Source: Sporosarcina sp. P34 (GTDB lineage: Bacteria > Bacillota > Bacilli > Bacillales_A > Planococcaceae). From it: DNA of 63,997 bases. The notes beneath the pieces were generated by a model. That model had not been told where the DNA came from. It saw only the letters and a program-made list of their open reading frames with translations, and searched no databases. This document shows positions 8,503-18,514 of the stretch, piece after piece; positions within the stretch are counted from its first letter, which is position 1; each line of letters starts with the position of its first letter. Made by a program: the position numbers and the translations under genes. The stretch spans positions 1-63,997 of the forward strand of contig NZ_PDZC01000015.1 of assembly GCF_002743375.1 (NCBI RefSeq), written 5' to 3'.

Positions 8503-11500
8503 ATGGCTAACCAACCAACGAAATACCGTAAGTTTGTAGTAGGGGCTGCTTCAGCTGCACTAGTTGCATCAGCAGTAGCACCAGTAGCAATGGCTGCAAC
8601 TTTCACGGATGTAAAAGACAACAACTCACACAAAGAGGCAATCGACGCTCTTTCTAATGCAGGTGTAATTTCAGGTTATGAAGACGGAACATTCAAACCT
8701 AACAAAACACTTACTCGTTCTGACGTAGTAAAATTGATGGGTAAATGGTTAGTATCTGAAGGATATAAAGTACCTACAGACTACAAAACTAAACCACGTT
8801 TCTCAGACTTGAAGACTACATCTAACGATGAGCTTCTAAAAATGTCTGCACTAGTTTATGACAACGGCGTATTCGTTGGTAAACCAGACGGTTCACTTGA
8901 TCCAGCAGGCGACATCACTCGTGAAAACATGGCAATCGTTCTTGTTCGTGCATTCGACCGCGTACATGACGTTGACCTAACATCTTACGTGAAAGACCAA
9001 GATTTCAAGAAAGACGTTACAGATCTAGGTAAAGCGAAAGCTGAAGCTCGTCCTGCTATCGACGTTCTAGACTTCTTCGACATCACAAACCCAGCTGCAC
9101 CAGAATTCAACCCTAAATCAACAACAACTCGTGGACAATTCGCTTCATTCCTTTACAAGACTACTTTAGTAGACTTCGATGAAATTGGTGGCGGAGTTGT
9201 AGCTCCTGGAGTTGCTACTGTTAAAGGCATCAACGCTACTACAGTAGAAGTAACTTTCAAAGACGAAGTGAAAAACATTGATTCTTTGAAATTCTCTATC
9301 GATGGTTTGACTGTTTCTAACGCAGCGGTTAAACAAACTGATAACAAAACTGTTGTATTGACTACTGCTACTCAAAAGGGTGGAGAAAAGTACACAGTAC
9401 AGTTGGACGGCAAAGCTATCGGATCATTCACTGGTATCGAAGCAACTGTTCCAACAACTATCAAAATCACTAACCAATCAGTACAAGGTAAAACTGGACA
9501 ACAGGTTATCCTTTCTGCTGACACTGGCGTGAAAAAAGCTGGTATTCCTGTAACTTTCAACGTGAAAGCTAACACTATCGGCACAACTAACAAAGACCAA
9601 GTCTTCGAAGCATTGACTAACGAAGATGGAATCGCAACATTCTCTTACACTCAATACTCTGCAGGACAAGATCAAGTAACAGCTTACCCAACAGGTGCGC
9701 CAACAGTACGCAGCATCGGTTATGTATTCTGGGGCGTTGACACAATCCTTGCAGTTGAAGATGTAACTGCTGGAAATACAATCAGCAATGGCGCTAACAA
9801 AACTTACAAAGTAGTTTCTAAAGATGCTACAACTGGTAAGCCAGTAGCTAACCAAACGTTGAACGTTTCTTTCAAAGAGAACATTGAAGTAACACCTGAT
9901 CAATTGAAAGACGCTACAGTTAACGGCGTTGAAGTTGCTCAATTGTCAAACGGTACAGTTACAAAAGCTGCACAAATCACTACTGACTCAAAAGGTGAAG
10001 CTACTTTCACAGTTTCTGGTAAAAACACATCAGTAACTCCAGTAGTATTCGTTGCTAACAACACTGCAACAACTACTGACTACAAATATGATGCATCTGA
10101 TCTTCAAGCAACTGCTTCAAAAGTAACATTCTCAGCTAACCAAGCAGAATATACTCTTGAAATCGTTCGTGAAAACGGTGAAGTTGCAGCAACTGGTGGA
10201 ACTAACGGCCGTAAATACACGTTGACTGTTAAAAACAAAGACGGCAACATTGCAGTGAATGAAATTGTTAACGTTGCATTCAATGAAGACTTAGACCGTG
10301 TGATCTCTACTAACACTGAAGCTAAATTCATCGAAGTAAATAAAGACGATACTCAACAGTACTTCACTGGAAACAAAGCTAAGCAAATTTCTGTGAAAAC
10401 AGACAGCAAAGGTCAAGCAACATTCGTTATCGGTTCTGATAAAGTGAATGACTATGCAACACCTATCGCTTGGATCGATGTAAACACTCCAAACGCTGTA
10501 GAAGGGAACTTTGATCAAGGCGAGCCATATGCAATTGGTCAAATCTCTTACTTCCAAGCTGCTTACCTAGATGGAGCTGCATTGAAAGTTTACAACGCTA
10601 CTGGTAAAGAAACAAAAGAATTCAAAGGTAGCGAAACTGCAACGTTTAAAGCAGAACTAGTTAACCAATCAAACAAAAAGGTTGCAAACACTTCAATCAA
10701 AAAAGCATCTTACACTGTATTCAATACAGGCGCTAACGATGTAACTGTTGAAGGCCAAATCGTTTCTCCTAACCGTAGCTATACAGTTACTAAAGAAACA
10801 GGAAATAGAGATCTTGATGTGAAGCCGACTATGGACAAAAACACTTCAGTACGCGTAGTGGCTACTGGCGTTGCTATTGATACAGATGGCAAGGACTATG
10901 CATTCACTGCGAAAGAAGCTACTGCTACATTCACAGCTACAAAAGCAGTATCCGATCTTTACACTGGCGAAGTTGTATCTTATGATTCCGAGAAGAAAGA
11001 ACTTACTTTCGACGGAAAAGATGCAGTTAAATACGCTGGCGAAAAAGACGTTACTTATGAATACAAAGGTCTTGGTAACACACCAATTGCTACTGCTGAA
11101 GACTTCATCAATGAATTGAAAAAAGGTAAAGTTACTATCACTCGCGAAGTGAAAGGTAGCACAACTTCGTTCTATATCATTGAGCAAGATACTACAAAAG
11201 TAGGTCCAGCTGATACTGCTGCTACATCTGCTGCTGACAAAGCTGCTGCTGATGCTGCGACTGCAAAAGTAACTGCACTTCCTGCTGTTGGAAGCTTGGC
11301 ACTTGCTGATAAAGCTAACGTAGATGCTGCAAGAGCTGCGTACGAAGCATTGACTGCAACTCAAAAAGGTCTTGTTTCAGCTCCTACACTAGAAACACTT
11401 AAAAACGCTGAAGCGAAAATCGCTGAGTTAGTTGCTGCTTCTGAAGACGGTAAGAAAGCACAAGCTGCTGCTGATAAAATCACTGCACTTCCAGCTGTAG

Positions 11501-11955
11501 CAGATCTTACACTTGCTAACACTGACGCTGTAAAAGAAGCTAGAACAGCATACGATGCATTGACTCCAGCTCAACAAAAATTAGTAGCACCAGCTACTGT
11601 TGCTGCACTAGTTGCTGCTGAAGCAAAAATTGCTGAATTAGAAGCTGCTGCACCGGTAGAATTCGCATTCACTTCTGCTGAGTCTTATTACACAAATGAT
11701 ATTACTCAAGCACTAGGAATCAAGTCTGTTGATGTTGCTGGAACAATTGCTACTAGCGATATCGGAAAAGTTACAGAAGTAACACTAATTGCACTACCTG
11801 AAGAAGCAGATCAAGATAACACTGTGGTAGACGTTAAAGATGGTAAGTTCTCTCAAACTATCTTGGTTAACAAGCCACAGAATAAACTTAAAGCTGAATA
11901 CACAGTAAACGGTGAAGTGAAATCAGTAACAGTAGATCTAACTGCAAGAAAATAA
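8503..11955 (+). CDS. Major S-layer protein with three SLH domains
   Basis: 1150 aa, exported, predicted to assemble the paracrystalline surface layer. The signal peptide (1-31) ends APVAMA. Three SLH domains (about 33-82, 102-155, 173-223; TRSD, TREN, TRGQ) anchor it to wall polymer. The middle is threonine/valine-rich with several Ig-like (Big-type) repeats. Near residues 905-1045 come two ~68-residue helical repeats of the form TALPAV..L.LA...V..AR.AY.ALT..Q..LV, then a final beta-rich domain. Codon choice is narrow (AAC, ATC, CGT, ACT/GCT preferred), as in very highly expressed genes. The promoter, Shine-Dalgarno and following hairpin are all strong. Orthology to a named S-layer protein cannot be fixed without a search. 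Confidence 0.92.
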   Translation: MANQPTKYRKFVVGAASAALVASAVAPVAMAATFTDVKDNNSHKEAIDALSNAGVISGYEDGTFKPNKTLTRSDVVKLMGKWLVSEGYKVPTDYKTKPRFSDLKTTSNDELLKMSALVYDNGVFVGKPDGSLDPAGDITRENMAIVLVRAFDRVHDVDLTSYVKDQDFKKDVTDLGKAKAEARPAIDVLDFFDITNPAAPEFNPKSTTTRGQFASFLYKTTLVDFDEIGGGVVAPGVATVKGINATTVEVTFKDEVKNIDSLKFSIDGLTVSNAAVKQTDNKTVVLTTATQKGGEKYTVQLDGKAIGSFTGIEATVPTTIKITNQSVQGKTGQQVILSADTGVKKAGIPVTFNVKANTIGTTNKDQVFEALTNEDGIATFSYTQYSAGQDQVTAYPTGAPTVRSIGYVFWGVDTILAVEDVTAGNTISNGANKTYKVVSKDATTGKPVANQTLNVSFKENIEVTPDQLKDATVNGVEVAQLSNGTVTKAAQITTDSKGEATFTVSGKNTSVTPVVFVANNTATTTDYKYDASDLQATASKVTFSANQAEYTLEIVRENGEVAATGGTNGRKYTLTVKNKDGNIAVNEIVNVAFNEDLDRVISTNTEAKFIEVNKDDTQQYFTGNKAKQISVKTDSKGQATFVIGSDKVNDYATPIAWIDVNTPNAVEGNFDQGEPYAIGQISYFQAAYLDGAALKVYNATGKETKEFKGSETATFKAELVNQSNKKVANTSIKKASYTVFNTGANDVTVEGQIVSPNRSYTVTKETGNRDLDVKPTMDKNTSVRVVATGVAIDTDGKDYAFTAKEATATFTATKAVSDLYTGEVVSYDSEKKELTFDGKDAVKYAGEKDVTYEYKGLGNTPIATAEDFINELKKGKVTITREVKGSTTSFYIIEQDTTKVGPADTAATSAADKAAADAATAKVTALPAVGSLALADKANVDAARAAYEALTATQKGLVSAPTLETLKNAEAKIAELVAASEDGKKAQAAADKITALPAVADLTLANTDAVKEARTAYDALTPAQQKLVAPATVAALVAAEAKIAELEAAAPVEFAFTSAESYYTNDITQALGIKSVDVAGTIATSDIGKVTEVTLIALPEEADQDNTVVDVKDGKFSQTILVNKPQNKLKAEYTVNGEVKSVTVDLTARK

Positions 11956-11974
11956 TAAAAATTAACGACCTTTT

Positions 11975-12006
11975 ATATTACGAGTCTTATATAAGACTCG
12001 TAATAT
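11975..12006 (+). terminator. Loopless 32-bp palindrome after the S-layer gene
   Basis: ATATTACGAGTCTTAT is followed directly by its reverse complement. The U-tract is weak (TTTATAAATA), so it may act as a 3'-stabilising hairpin or partial terminator that lets some transcription into the next gene, whose start lies 30 bp further on. Confidence 0.6.
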
Positions 12007-12036
12007 TTATAAATACTACAATGGGGGTAAGACTTG

Positions 12037-14415
12037 ATGAAAAAAGGATTTAAATTGTCACTAGCTGCCGTGCTTGCTACTTCAGCGTTGACTCCGGTAG
12101 CTGCATTCGCAGCTGAAAATGATGTTGCAGCAAATGGTCTATACAACCTTGCTACTAAGGAATTTGTTTCCGTAGATGCATTGTCAGGCAAAACTTTAAA
12201 AGAAAAGTTAGCTTTGTTAAAAAACAAAGATGTATACCTAGCTACTAATGGCGTTGTCTACAAGGGCACAGATATTCTTACAAAAGAAAACGAAGAGCTA
12301 CCAAACTCAGGCGTTCAACAAGATGTATTTGAAAAAGACAATGGTGTTATCTTGACTCCTGAAGGTGAAGTAGTCGTACCTGGAGAAGCTGTTACTGTTG
12401 AGTCGGTAAGTGCGATTAACAATAATGCTGTAACTGTTACATTCCCAGAAGTGACTGAAGCTATCGAAGATGCTAACGTTGTTGTTAAAGACGGCGAAGG
12501 TAAAGTTGTAGAAACTAAGCCAATGTTACTTGCTGAAGGCACAACACAAGCTGATTTTGAATTTGTTACACCGTTCCCAGTTGACCACAAATTTACTGGT
12601 GTTTGGGATGTAAACGGCGAAAAATACAACTTCGATGCTATTAACCAATTGGCTGATATCGATGAAGCAGTAAAAGCGAACAATGAAATCGATTTACAGG
12701 CAGCTCTAGATGCGGCAGGAATTACATATGCTGACGAGCTAAGAATCGGTAAATACTTGGAAGCACTTGATGCTGATGCACTAAAATCACTTGATGCTGT
12801 TCAAAAAGCAATCACAAAGGTTGATGAAGATGCTGCTACTGCAACAGATAAAGCGGCAGCAGTTAAAGCTGTTGTAGATGCTAAGACTCAATCACAATTA
12901 TTATCTGCTTTGCAAGCTAATTTTGCGCGTGTGAACTCTGCATGGGTTGTTAACTATTCAGTCGCTGGAGAAGGAGCTCTTCTTGATTTCCCTGGAACTG
13001 GTGCAGGAAATGAAGCAACTGACTTTACAACAATTCAAACGGCTATCGACACTACAAACTTGGCACAAGTAGCACCAAAAGTTGAAGCAGCTAATATGTC
13101 ATTAGACAGCAAAAAAGTTGCTGAAGCAAGAGAATTGGTTACTAAGTGGATTCCAGCGGACGAGGAAGATGTGACACCAGAAAAAGCTCTAACTCTTGAT
13201 GGTCTAGCACTTGAAGATGCCCTAATCGCTGTAAACAATGCAAAAACAAACAGTGCATTAAAGTCTGCTTTGACAAACCTTGATACACTTGAAAACTCTC
13301 TTCTAGAGAAGTATAAAGATGTAGCAGGATTTAATAAAACTAACGACTTTGATATCAAAACAGTTGAAGATGCTAACCTAACAGCATATCGAACTGCAAT
13401 TTTTGAAGCTGAAGTTGGAGCTAAAAACCAACGTAAAGATATTCAAAAAATCGTAACTGATGCCAATGAAGTAGCGGTAGATTCGGCAAAAGGAAAAGTT
13501 CTTGCTGACCTTAATAAAGTAGATAGCAAAACTTCTGCAGCAACTGTTGTTGCACTTCTTGAAAAAAGCCAGGAAGTACATGCAGACGATCTAAAGGCTG
13601 CTGAAGCTACAGTTAATAAAGTAAACACTGCATATGCTGAAGCTTACAAGACAGCAGCTCTTGCGGCAGATACTGGTCTGGTTGGGGAAACTGCTCCTAC
13701 TGCAGAAGAAGTGAACGATCTAATCGGTGATGTTAACAAAGCTCAAGATGCTCTAAACGGAATTGTTGATACTAAAGAAGAACTTCTAGCTGCTCTTACT
13801 GAAGCTGCTAAAGAAGATTCGAAGTTAAAAACAATTACTTTAGAAAAAAGCATTGAAGTTGATAACAACACAATTGTATTAACATCTGGCGTTACAATTG
13901 ATGGTAACAACCATACATTATACGTAGGTGGAACTGCAGGAGATGCAGGATCTACTACTGCCGAAGGGTTAAGCGTCGCTAAAGGTGCCAAAGACGTAGT
14001 AATTAAAAACCTAGAAGTTAGAGGAACTCACGGTGACAACCTAGTTGAAATCTACGGTAGTGCCACACTAGATAACGTTATTGTTATTGGTGGTAAAAAA
14101 GCTGGTATTTATGTAAACAATGATGGAACTGATACGATTACAGTCAACTTCAAAGACATCACTACAGGTGGAAATGCTTGGGATGCTGGAATCGGATTAA
14201 TTTCACAAAATATTGGTAGTAAAGTTGTAGCAAACTTCTCAGGAACAAATTCATTTGGAGAATCTGTGGCAGTATATACAGATGACGTTAATAAATATAA
14301 GGGTCAATATGAAGTTAATGGCCTAGACGGCTACAAGAAAGACCTAGTTGTTGATAAGAATCAAGATGGTTCAGTTAAACAAACACAATGGAAATGGACT
14401 AAAATCGTAAAGTAA
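12037..14415 (+). CDS. Large secreted surface protein, helical middle and beta-helix-like C-terminus
   Basis: 792 aa from the ATG at 12037 (GGGGGTAAG upstream; a TTG one codon earlier is less likely). The signal peptide ends VAAFAA. Residues ~27-110 form a small domain (NGLYNL...KGTDILTKENEEL) shared with the short protein encoded at 17413. A long Ala/Asp/Lys-rich helical region (~200-590) resembles repeats of surface adhesins. The C-terminus (~600-780) has stacked segments (GVTIDGNNHTLYVGG, DVVIKNLEVRG, ATLDNVIVIGG) typical of right-handed beta-helix folds. There are no SLH domains, so attachment must be by the N-terminal domain or with the S-layer. It lies immediately behind the S-layer gene and has similar codon use. 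Function unknown. Confidence 0.8.
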   Translation: MKKGFKLSLAAVLATSALTPVAAFAAENDVAANGLYNLATKEFVSVDALSGKTLKEKLALLKNKDVYLATNGVVYKGTDILTKENEELPNSGVQQDVFEKDNGVILTPEGEVVVPGEAVTVESVSAINNNAVTVTFPEVTEAIEDANVVVKDGEGKVVETKPMLLAEGTTQADFEFVTPFPVDHKFTGVWDVNGEKYNFDAINQLADIDEAVKANNEIDLQAALDAAGITYADELRIGKYLEALDADALKSLDAVQKAITKVDEDAATATDKAAAVKAVVDAKTQSQLLSALQANFARVNSAWVVNYSVAGEGALLDFPGTGAGNEATDFTTIQTAIDTTNLAQVAPKVEAANMSLDSKKVAEARELVTKWIPADEEDVTPEKALTLDGLALEDALIAVNNAKTNSALKSALTNLDTLENSLLEKYKDVAGFNKTNDFDIKTVEDANLTAYRTAIFEAEVGAKNQRKDIQKIVTDANEVAVDSAKGKVLADLNKVDSKTSAATVVALLEKSQEVHADDLKAAEATVNKVNTAYAEAYKTAALAADTGLVGETAPTAEEVNDLIGDVNKAQDALNGIVDTKEELLAALTEAAKEDSKLKTITLEKSIEVDNNTIVLTSGVTIDGNNHTLYVGGTAGDAGSTTAEGLSVAKGAKDVVIKNLEVRGTHGDNLVEIYGSATLDNVIVIGGKKAGIYVNNDGTDTITVNFKDITTGGNAWDAGIGLISQNIGSKVVANFSGTNSFGESVAVYTDDVNKYKGQYEVNGLDGYKKDLVVDKNQDGSVKQTQWKWTKIVK

Positions 14416-14536
14416 TTTAGCCATCTTAGTTAAGTGCGTTTAGCTATCAGATTCTAACACTATTGGACAAGTCATTCATTATTTTTTTATGTGGGACTAG
14501 TAATCTAGTGGTAGAATCTAAAATTCAATAAAGAGA

Positions 14537-14571
14537 ACAGCCAACACTCTTTCGGGATTGTTGGCTGTTTT
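14537..14571 (+). terminator. Rho-independent terminator
   Basis: The stem ACAGCCAACA/TGTTGGCTGT is followed by TTTTCC. Just upstream (14497-14517) is ACTAGTAATCTAGTGGTAGAAT, a short inverted repeat beside an extended -10 like TGGTAGAAT, similar to a sequence near 8100; a very short RNA could start there. Confidence 0.8.
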
Positions 14572-14627
14572 CCGTTTCTACCGATCTTTCAGCCATATAT
14601 TATCATCTTGAATACAAATCATGAATA

Positions 14628-14662
14628 CCCTACTTCCTCTAACGGAGGTAGGGCTATTTCTA
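14628..14662 (+). repeat. Hairpin repeat, left copy (second copy at 16194-16229)
   Basis: CCCTACTTCC...GGAGGTAGGG forms a hairpin followed by CTATTTCTAT. A near copy (ACTTCC...GAGGTAGGG-CTATTTCTAT) stands in the same orientation on the other side of the insertion sequence. A degenerate REP-like stretch (GGTACC...CACACAATTCAG) follows at 14671-14695. Confidence 0.55.
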
Positions 14663-14750
14663 TGACTGAAGGTACCTGTGCGACACACAATTCAGACACT
14701 ATTCTGAATTGCATACAATACTAATGAAGAATACTGTCCACTTCAAAAAG

Positions 14751-14798
14751 TCCATCCGAGAAGATACTTCAAAGAAATCTCTTGGATGGGCTACTTTT
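14751..14798 (+). terminator. Rho-independent terminator-like hairpin
   Basis: CCATCCGAGAAGAT pairs with AATCTCTTGGATGG and is followed by GCTACTTTTTT. It has no obvious gene directly upstream. Confidence 0.6.
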
Positions 14799-14880
14799 TT
14801 GCATTGAAATGTTAGGTAAATGGTCGGGAAGAAATCATGGGGGGTTGAGATCATTGATGCGGATATAAATATAGACATGA

Positions 14881-14919
14881 CAAAAAAGCCTTTTCAAGGC
14901 AATTTTTTAAAAAAGGCTT
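14881..14919 (-). terminator. Terminator of the transposase gene
   Basis: On the minus strand AAGCCTTTT pairs with AAAAGGCTT and is followed by TTTTTTG. It lies 28 bp after the transposase stop codon. Confidence 0.75.
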
Positions 14920-14946
14920 ACTCAAAATCTATTCAACTTCTAACTT

Positions 14947-16053
14947 TTAAGCAACTCGCTCGTAAGTATGATAGATTCCATTCATTACAGGAGTAGGTTT
15001 CAGTTTTACCTCTTCCACTTTTACTGGTAAATGTGTTGGAGTAGGAATTGGCGTTTGTCCATCAAGTCCTTGATGTGGTCGATGCGTATTGTAATAGTCA
15101 TGAATATAACCGGATAAATGATTGTGAATGTGTTTTCTGTTAATCGGAATTAGATGATCAGTACATTCACGCTTTATCGTACCTATTACTCTTTCAGCAT
15201 AAGCATTCTGCCAAGGTGATTTATATGCAGTTCTTTTGGATTCAATGCTCGATGATTTTAAGAAACGTTGAAACTTTTTAGATGTGAATAATGGATCATT
15301 ATCATGAATCAAATACTTAGGTACTTTTCCGTAAGGTGTTGCATTTCTAAATTGTTGCACAACCCATTCGGCATTAGGATTCGTTGTCACATTAAAATAA
15401 ACGATTTTTCTAGACTTATGGTGAATGATGACAAGTACATGAAGTATTTTCATCGTGAATGTGGGTATGGTAAAAAAGTCTGTTGCCCATGTGACATCTG
15501 CATGGATTTTCAGAAATGTCCTCCACGATTGTTTTTGTTTGGTAGTAGGTAGTTTAGGAGGATTTGAATGCTGTCTTATATATTTTGCAATCGTGTTAGG
15601 AGCAGGTGGATTAGTTACACCTTTTAATAGTAAACTCTCTCGAATCTTTTCAGGAGAAAGATGTTGATTTTCCTCATGTATCTTCAAAATAAGGTCAATC
15701 GTTTCCTTTTTTAATGTTGGTCTCCCCATTTTCTTCGATTTCTTTTTCCAGTAAATTTTAAAAGCAGTTCGATGCCAACGAATTACGGTTTCAGGTTGTA
15801 CTTTAAATAATAGTTCCTTCCAATTTGGTAATACTTTCGACAGAATAACCCATAACTGCTTGAAAACAGTATTTTGTTGCTTTTTAGGTAGTTTGTATTT
15901 TCTTTGCTTCTCTATCTGTTCCATTAACTGACTCTGTAAAGCTAAGTTTTCTAAACGAATGATACTGTTAGATACGAAAAAAGAAAAGATAAACCTCCTT
16001 AAAATTTCACACCAGTTCTTCAAATGACGATACAATGCTTTAAGAAATCTCAT
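14947..16053 (-). mobile_element. Insertion-sequence DDE transposase (rve integrase core, single ORF)
   Basis: An intact 368-aa transposase. An N-terminal helical region (FLKALYRHLK...RLENLALQSQL) is followed by an HTH part (PETVIRWHRTAFKIYWKKK, then GRPTLKKETIDLILKIHEE). The rve catalytic core has aspartates in HADVTWATDFF and YLIHDNDPLF, and a glutamate in SPWQNAYAERVIGTIKRE; THRPHQGLDGQTP closes the core. It resembles the single-ORF IS3/IS481-like integrase-core transposases; the exact IS family is unsure. The start follows AGGAGGCG. I could not identify convincing terminal inverted repeats or a target duplication, so the element's ends are not defined. Confidence 0.85.
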
Positions 16054-16506
16054 ATTAAACGCCTCCTAGTTTTTTTAATCATTCTAGCAAATAAATCAAA
16101 AAATTCAATTTGATCGCTAGATTAAGAGAAAGTTGATAGTCGTAACAACTCCATTGTCATCTACATATTACTATATTAAAATAATAGCTGAGGCCTTACT
16201 TCCCTATACAGAGGTAGGGCTATTTCTATTGGAAGGATTGTAGATGAAGAAGTATAAATGAAGAAGTATAAATGTAACGTTGAACAGCTGGAAGTATTGA
16301 TGGTGAAGACGGTTCAGAGCCTTATCATATAATAGTCGCGAGTGAGTAAAGAATTTCTTGAAAGTCTTAAAAGGGGGTAAAACTAATGGCGTAGGAGAAA
16401 ATTATAGTTCCAATTGTGATTGCCGTTGCGACGGAAAATGTAAGAGAAGTAGTCATGAATGCGAGTAAATGCGTTTATGGCTTCTTTTTGTTTTGGAGGG
16501 ACAATC
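16054..16506. other. Non-coding stretch with relic frame before the recombinase pseudogene
   Basis: It contains the second copy of the hairpin repeat (16194-16229). A short stop-interrupted frame beginning at 16386 (ATG GCG TAG...) is probably debris. TCTAGC...GCTAGA (16082-16125) is an inverted repeat flanking an A-rich stretch at the upstream side of the insertion sequence; it might belong to its end, but I cannot prove this. Confidence 0.4.
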
Positions 16507-17290
16507 ATGGATGAGGTACTAAAGGAGTTTCAAAACTGGCTGCTTGAAGAAGGAGAGAGTCTGCAGATGATGGAATCGTATGTGTATGATGTAAAGCAGA
16601 TTCAACTCTATGTAATGGAGAGAGTAGCTGATGAAGGTCAGTTGCTATCCTGTTTCCTTTTTGTTCGATATAAGCAGGACCTACAGGGACGGCAGCTGGC
16701 TGTCAGCACAATCAACAAGGCGGTGAACATTCTGAAGGTCTACAAACGACTTCTCACAGACAAAAGGTATTGGTTGAAGACAATTTCATTTAACTGAAAA
16801 AGGACGAGGTACAGATTGTTGCTGGAAGCGAGCATGTGGTGACTTCCCTGCCCGAAGAGGAAGTGGAGCAGCTGCTGTTCTATGTGGAAAATACGAGCAA
16901 GGTAAGCAAGCGGAACAAACTGATTGCATATCTGCTTCTGTATACGGGTGTTTAGGTCAGCGAATTGATTCATATCAAAATTGGAGATCTAGACCTTTTG
17001 AAAGGCACGTTGACAGTCCAAGGGAAAGGCAATCGTATCAGGGAAATCAGTCTGTGGTAGAATGTATTGTCCTTGGTGAATGACTATCAGGAAGATGGGC
17101 GTATGCAGTCAAAGTTTGCGGAGAGTGAATATCTGTTGGTGAGTCAAGAAGTCCAAAATTACATCGGAATTCGGTTAGAAGATGGTTCTAAATTATATTA
17201 GATGAAATAGGATTTTAGCTACATCCCCATCTATTCCGTCATACTTTCTTACGCGGCTTATTTGTGGCATTTTTGTTTTGAGTACAAATG
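16507..17290 (+). pseudogene. Decayed tyrosine recombinase (phage-integrase family)
   Basis: The first frame starts at ATG 16507 (GGAGGG upstream) and encodes a SAM-like core-binding domain (VLKEFQNWLLEEGES...STINKAVNILKVYKRLL), ending at 16797. The homology continues in another frame: LPEEEVEQLLFYVEN, then LLLYTGV, a TAG where the catalytic arginine of TGVRVSEL is expected, then VSELIHIKIGDLDLLKGTL and another stop. LFRHTFLRG, the HxxR region, appears around 17235-17260. At least one frameshift and two stops are present, so the gene is dead. It marks past mobile DNA between two surface-protein genes. Confidence 0.8.
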
Positions 17291-17349
17291 GCTAATTTGA
17301 TTCTACAATAGGCCTTATTAAAATAATTAACATTAATAAACAATTCGTA

Positions 17350-17378
17350 TTGATATGATTCTCCTATTCTTATATACT
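17350..17378 (+). promoter_or_regulatory. Sigma-A promoter
   Basis: TTGATA (17350-17355), 17-bp spacer, TATACT (17373-17378). The following gene has its GTG start at 17413, preceded by GTAGGGGG. Confidence 0.75.
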
Positions 17379-17412
17379 TGTACTAGATGATAGAATGTAG
17401 GGGGAGTTAATA

Positions 17413-17799
17413 GTGAAGAAGATTGTTTCTTTAGTAATTACATGTTTAGTTTTAGGCTTTTCTGTATTCTTTTTAGCTAATTCCGCGGATGCGGCGAATG
17501 GCGATGCACCGAATGGTCTTTATAAATTTAGTGAAAAGCAGGAATACATTTCATTAGATAGGTTCACAGGGAAAAACTTAAAAGGAAAAGTCTCTATTCT
17601 TACAGATAATTATTATTTGATTCTTAATGGTAACGCTTATAAAACTTTAGATATCCTAACAAAGTCAAATGAAAAATTAGATGCAAGTAAAATTACCGTA
17701 ACTCAACTAGAAGATCAAATGGATGTACAAATAGAATCTGATGGTTCTATTTCTCCAAAGCCGGATGCAACTTCATTTGAGGTTGAATCAATCGAATAA
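17413..17799 (+). CDS. Small secreted protein homologous to the N-terminal domain of the 12037 protein
   Basis: 128 aa with a GTG start and a signal peptide ending SADA. The mature part (NGLYKFSEKQEYISLDRFTGK...LILNGNAYKTLDILTKSNEKL) matches residues ~33-95 of the large secreted protein at 12037 in order and spacing (NGLYNL.TKEFVSVDALSGK...LATNGVVYKGTDILTKENEEL). It ends shortly after this domain, so it is a free-standing single-domain paralogue with its own promoter and terminator rather than a random truncation. Function unknown; a wall- or S-layer-binding module is one possibility. Confidence 0.75.
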   Translation: MKKIVSLVITCLVLGFSVFFLANSADAANGDAPNGLYKFSEKQEYISLDRFTGKNLKGKVSILTDNYYLILNGNAYKTLDILTKSNEKLDASKITVTQLEDQMDVQIESDGSISPKPDATSFEVESIE

Positions 17800-18514
17800 C
17801 AGTTTAAATTATCTACGCCTTTACCTGTCTCTATAAGCATTACTTGTTAAGTTAATAATTATATTAGTGAAAAAATAAGCCAGGTATCAATACAGGTACA
17901 TTGTGCACCAAACAATTCAGAAACTGGAATGACAATTCGATATATGCAAGAAATAGATAATCTTCAAATCGAGCAATCGATTTGAAGATTTTTATTTGAG
18001 TGGAAGGTACCTATTATATGAAATGAATTGAGTAAAACACAAAAAAACATCGTTTTCAGTATATAGGAGAGTTGACAGAAGCAAAAATGATTTAAAGCTA
18101 TGTATTATTCCAATTATAGATTATACAAAAGGTGAGACGTGTAGGTGAAAAAATGCGTACCTATTATATCGCACAACTCCAGCACTATTCATAATAGCTA
18201 ACACAAATAAGCCTTCAGTTGCGAAAGCTATCGTGAAAACGGTCGGGAGGCTTTTTCTGTTTGGATGTGAGTTGATAAGCAAGAGTCGAATATAACTAAA
18301 AAAGCACTTATAAAGAAAGTTACGTTTACTCTTAGGGGAGCGTACTAGGTAGTCATATAAATTATTCAAATAATATAGTTAAAAAGATAAGTAGAGTGCA
18401 ATGCTGAAGTTACGTAATGAAGTATCTGAGTAATTTAAATGGCGCTGTGCCAAAAAACGCGTTATAGAGTGGTACTATATAAATGACTGCCTAAAATGTA
18501 TAGGAGGGGATTTT
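17800..18514. other. Intergenic stretch with a terminator and relic repeats
   Basis: No gene is supported. A clean terminator is at 17959-17992 (AATCTTCAAATCGA/TCGATTTGAAGATT then TTTTATTT). A degenerate REP-like sequence (AGGTAC...AACAATTCAG) lies near 17902, and a weaker hairpin with AAGCCT/AGGCTTTTT arms lies around 18206-18258. Confidence 0.5.
17959..17992 (+). terminator. Rho-independent terminator
   Basis: A 14-bp perfect stem with a 4-nt loop (GCAA) is followed by a T-rich tail. It serves the small secreted protein gene upstream. Confidence 0.85.
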
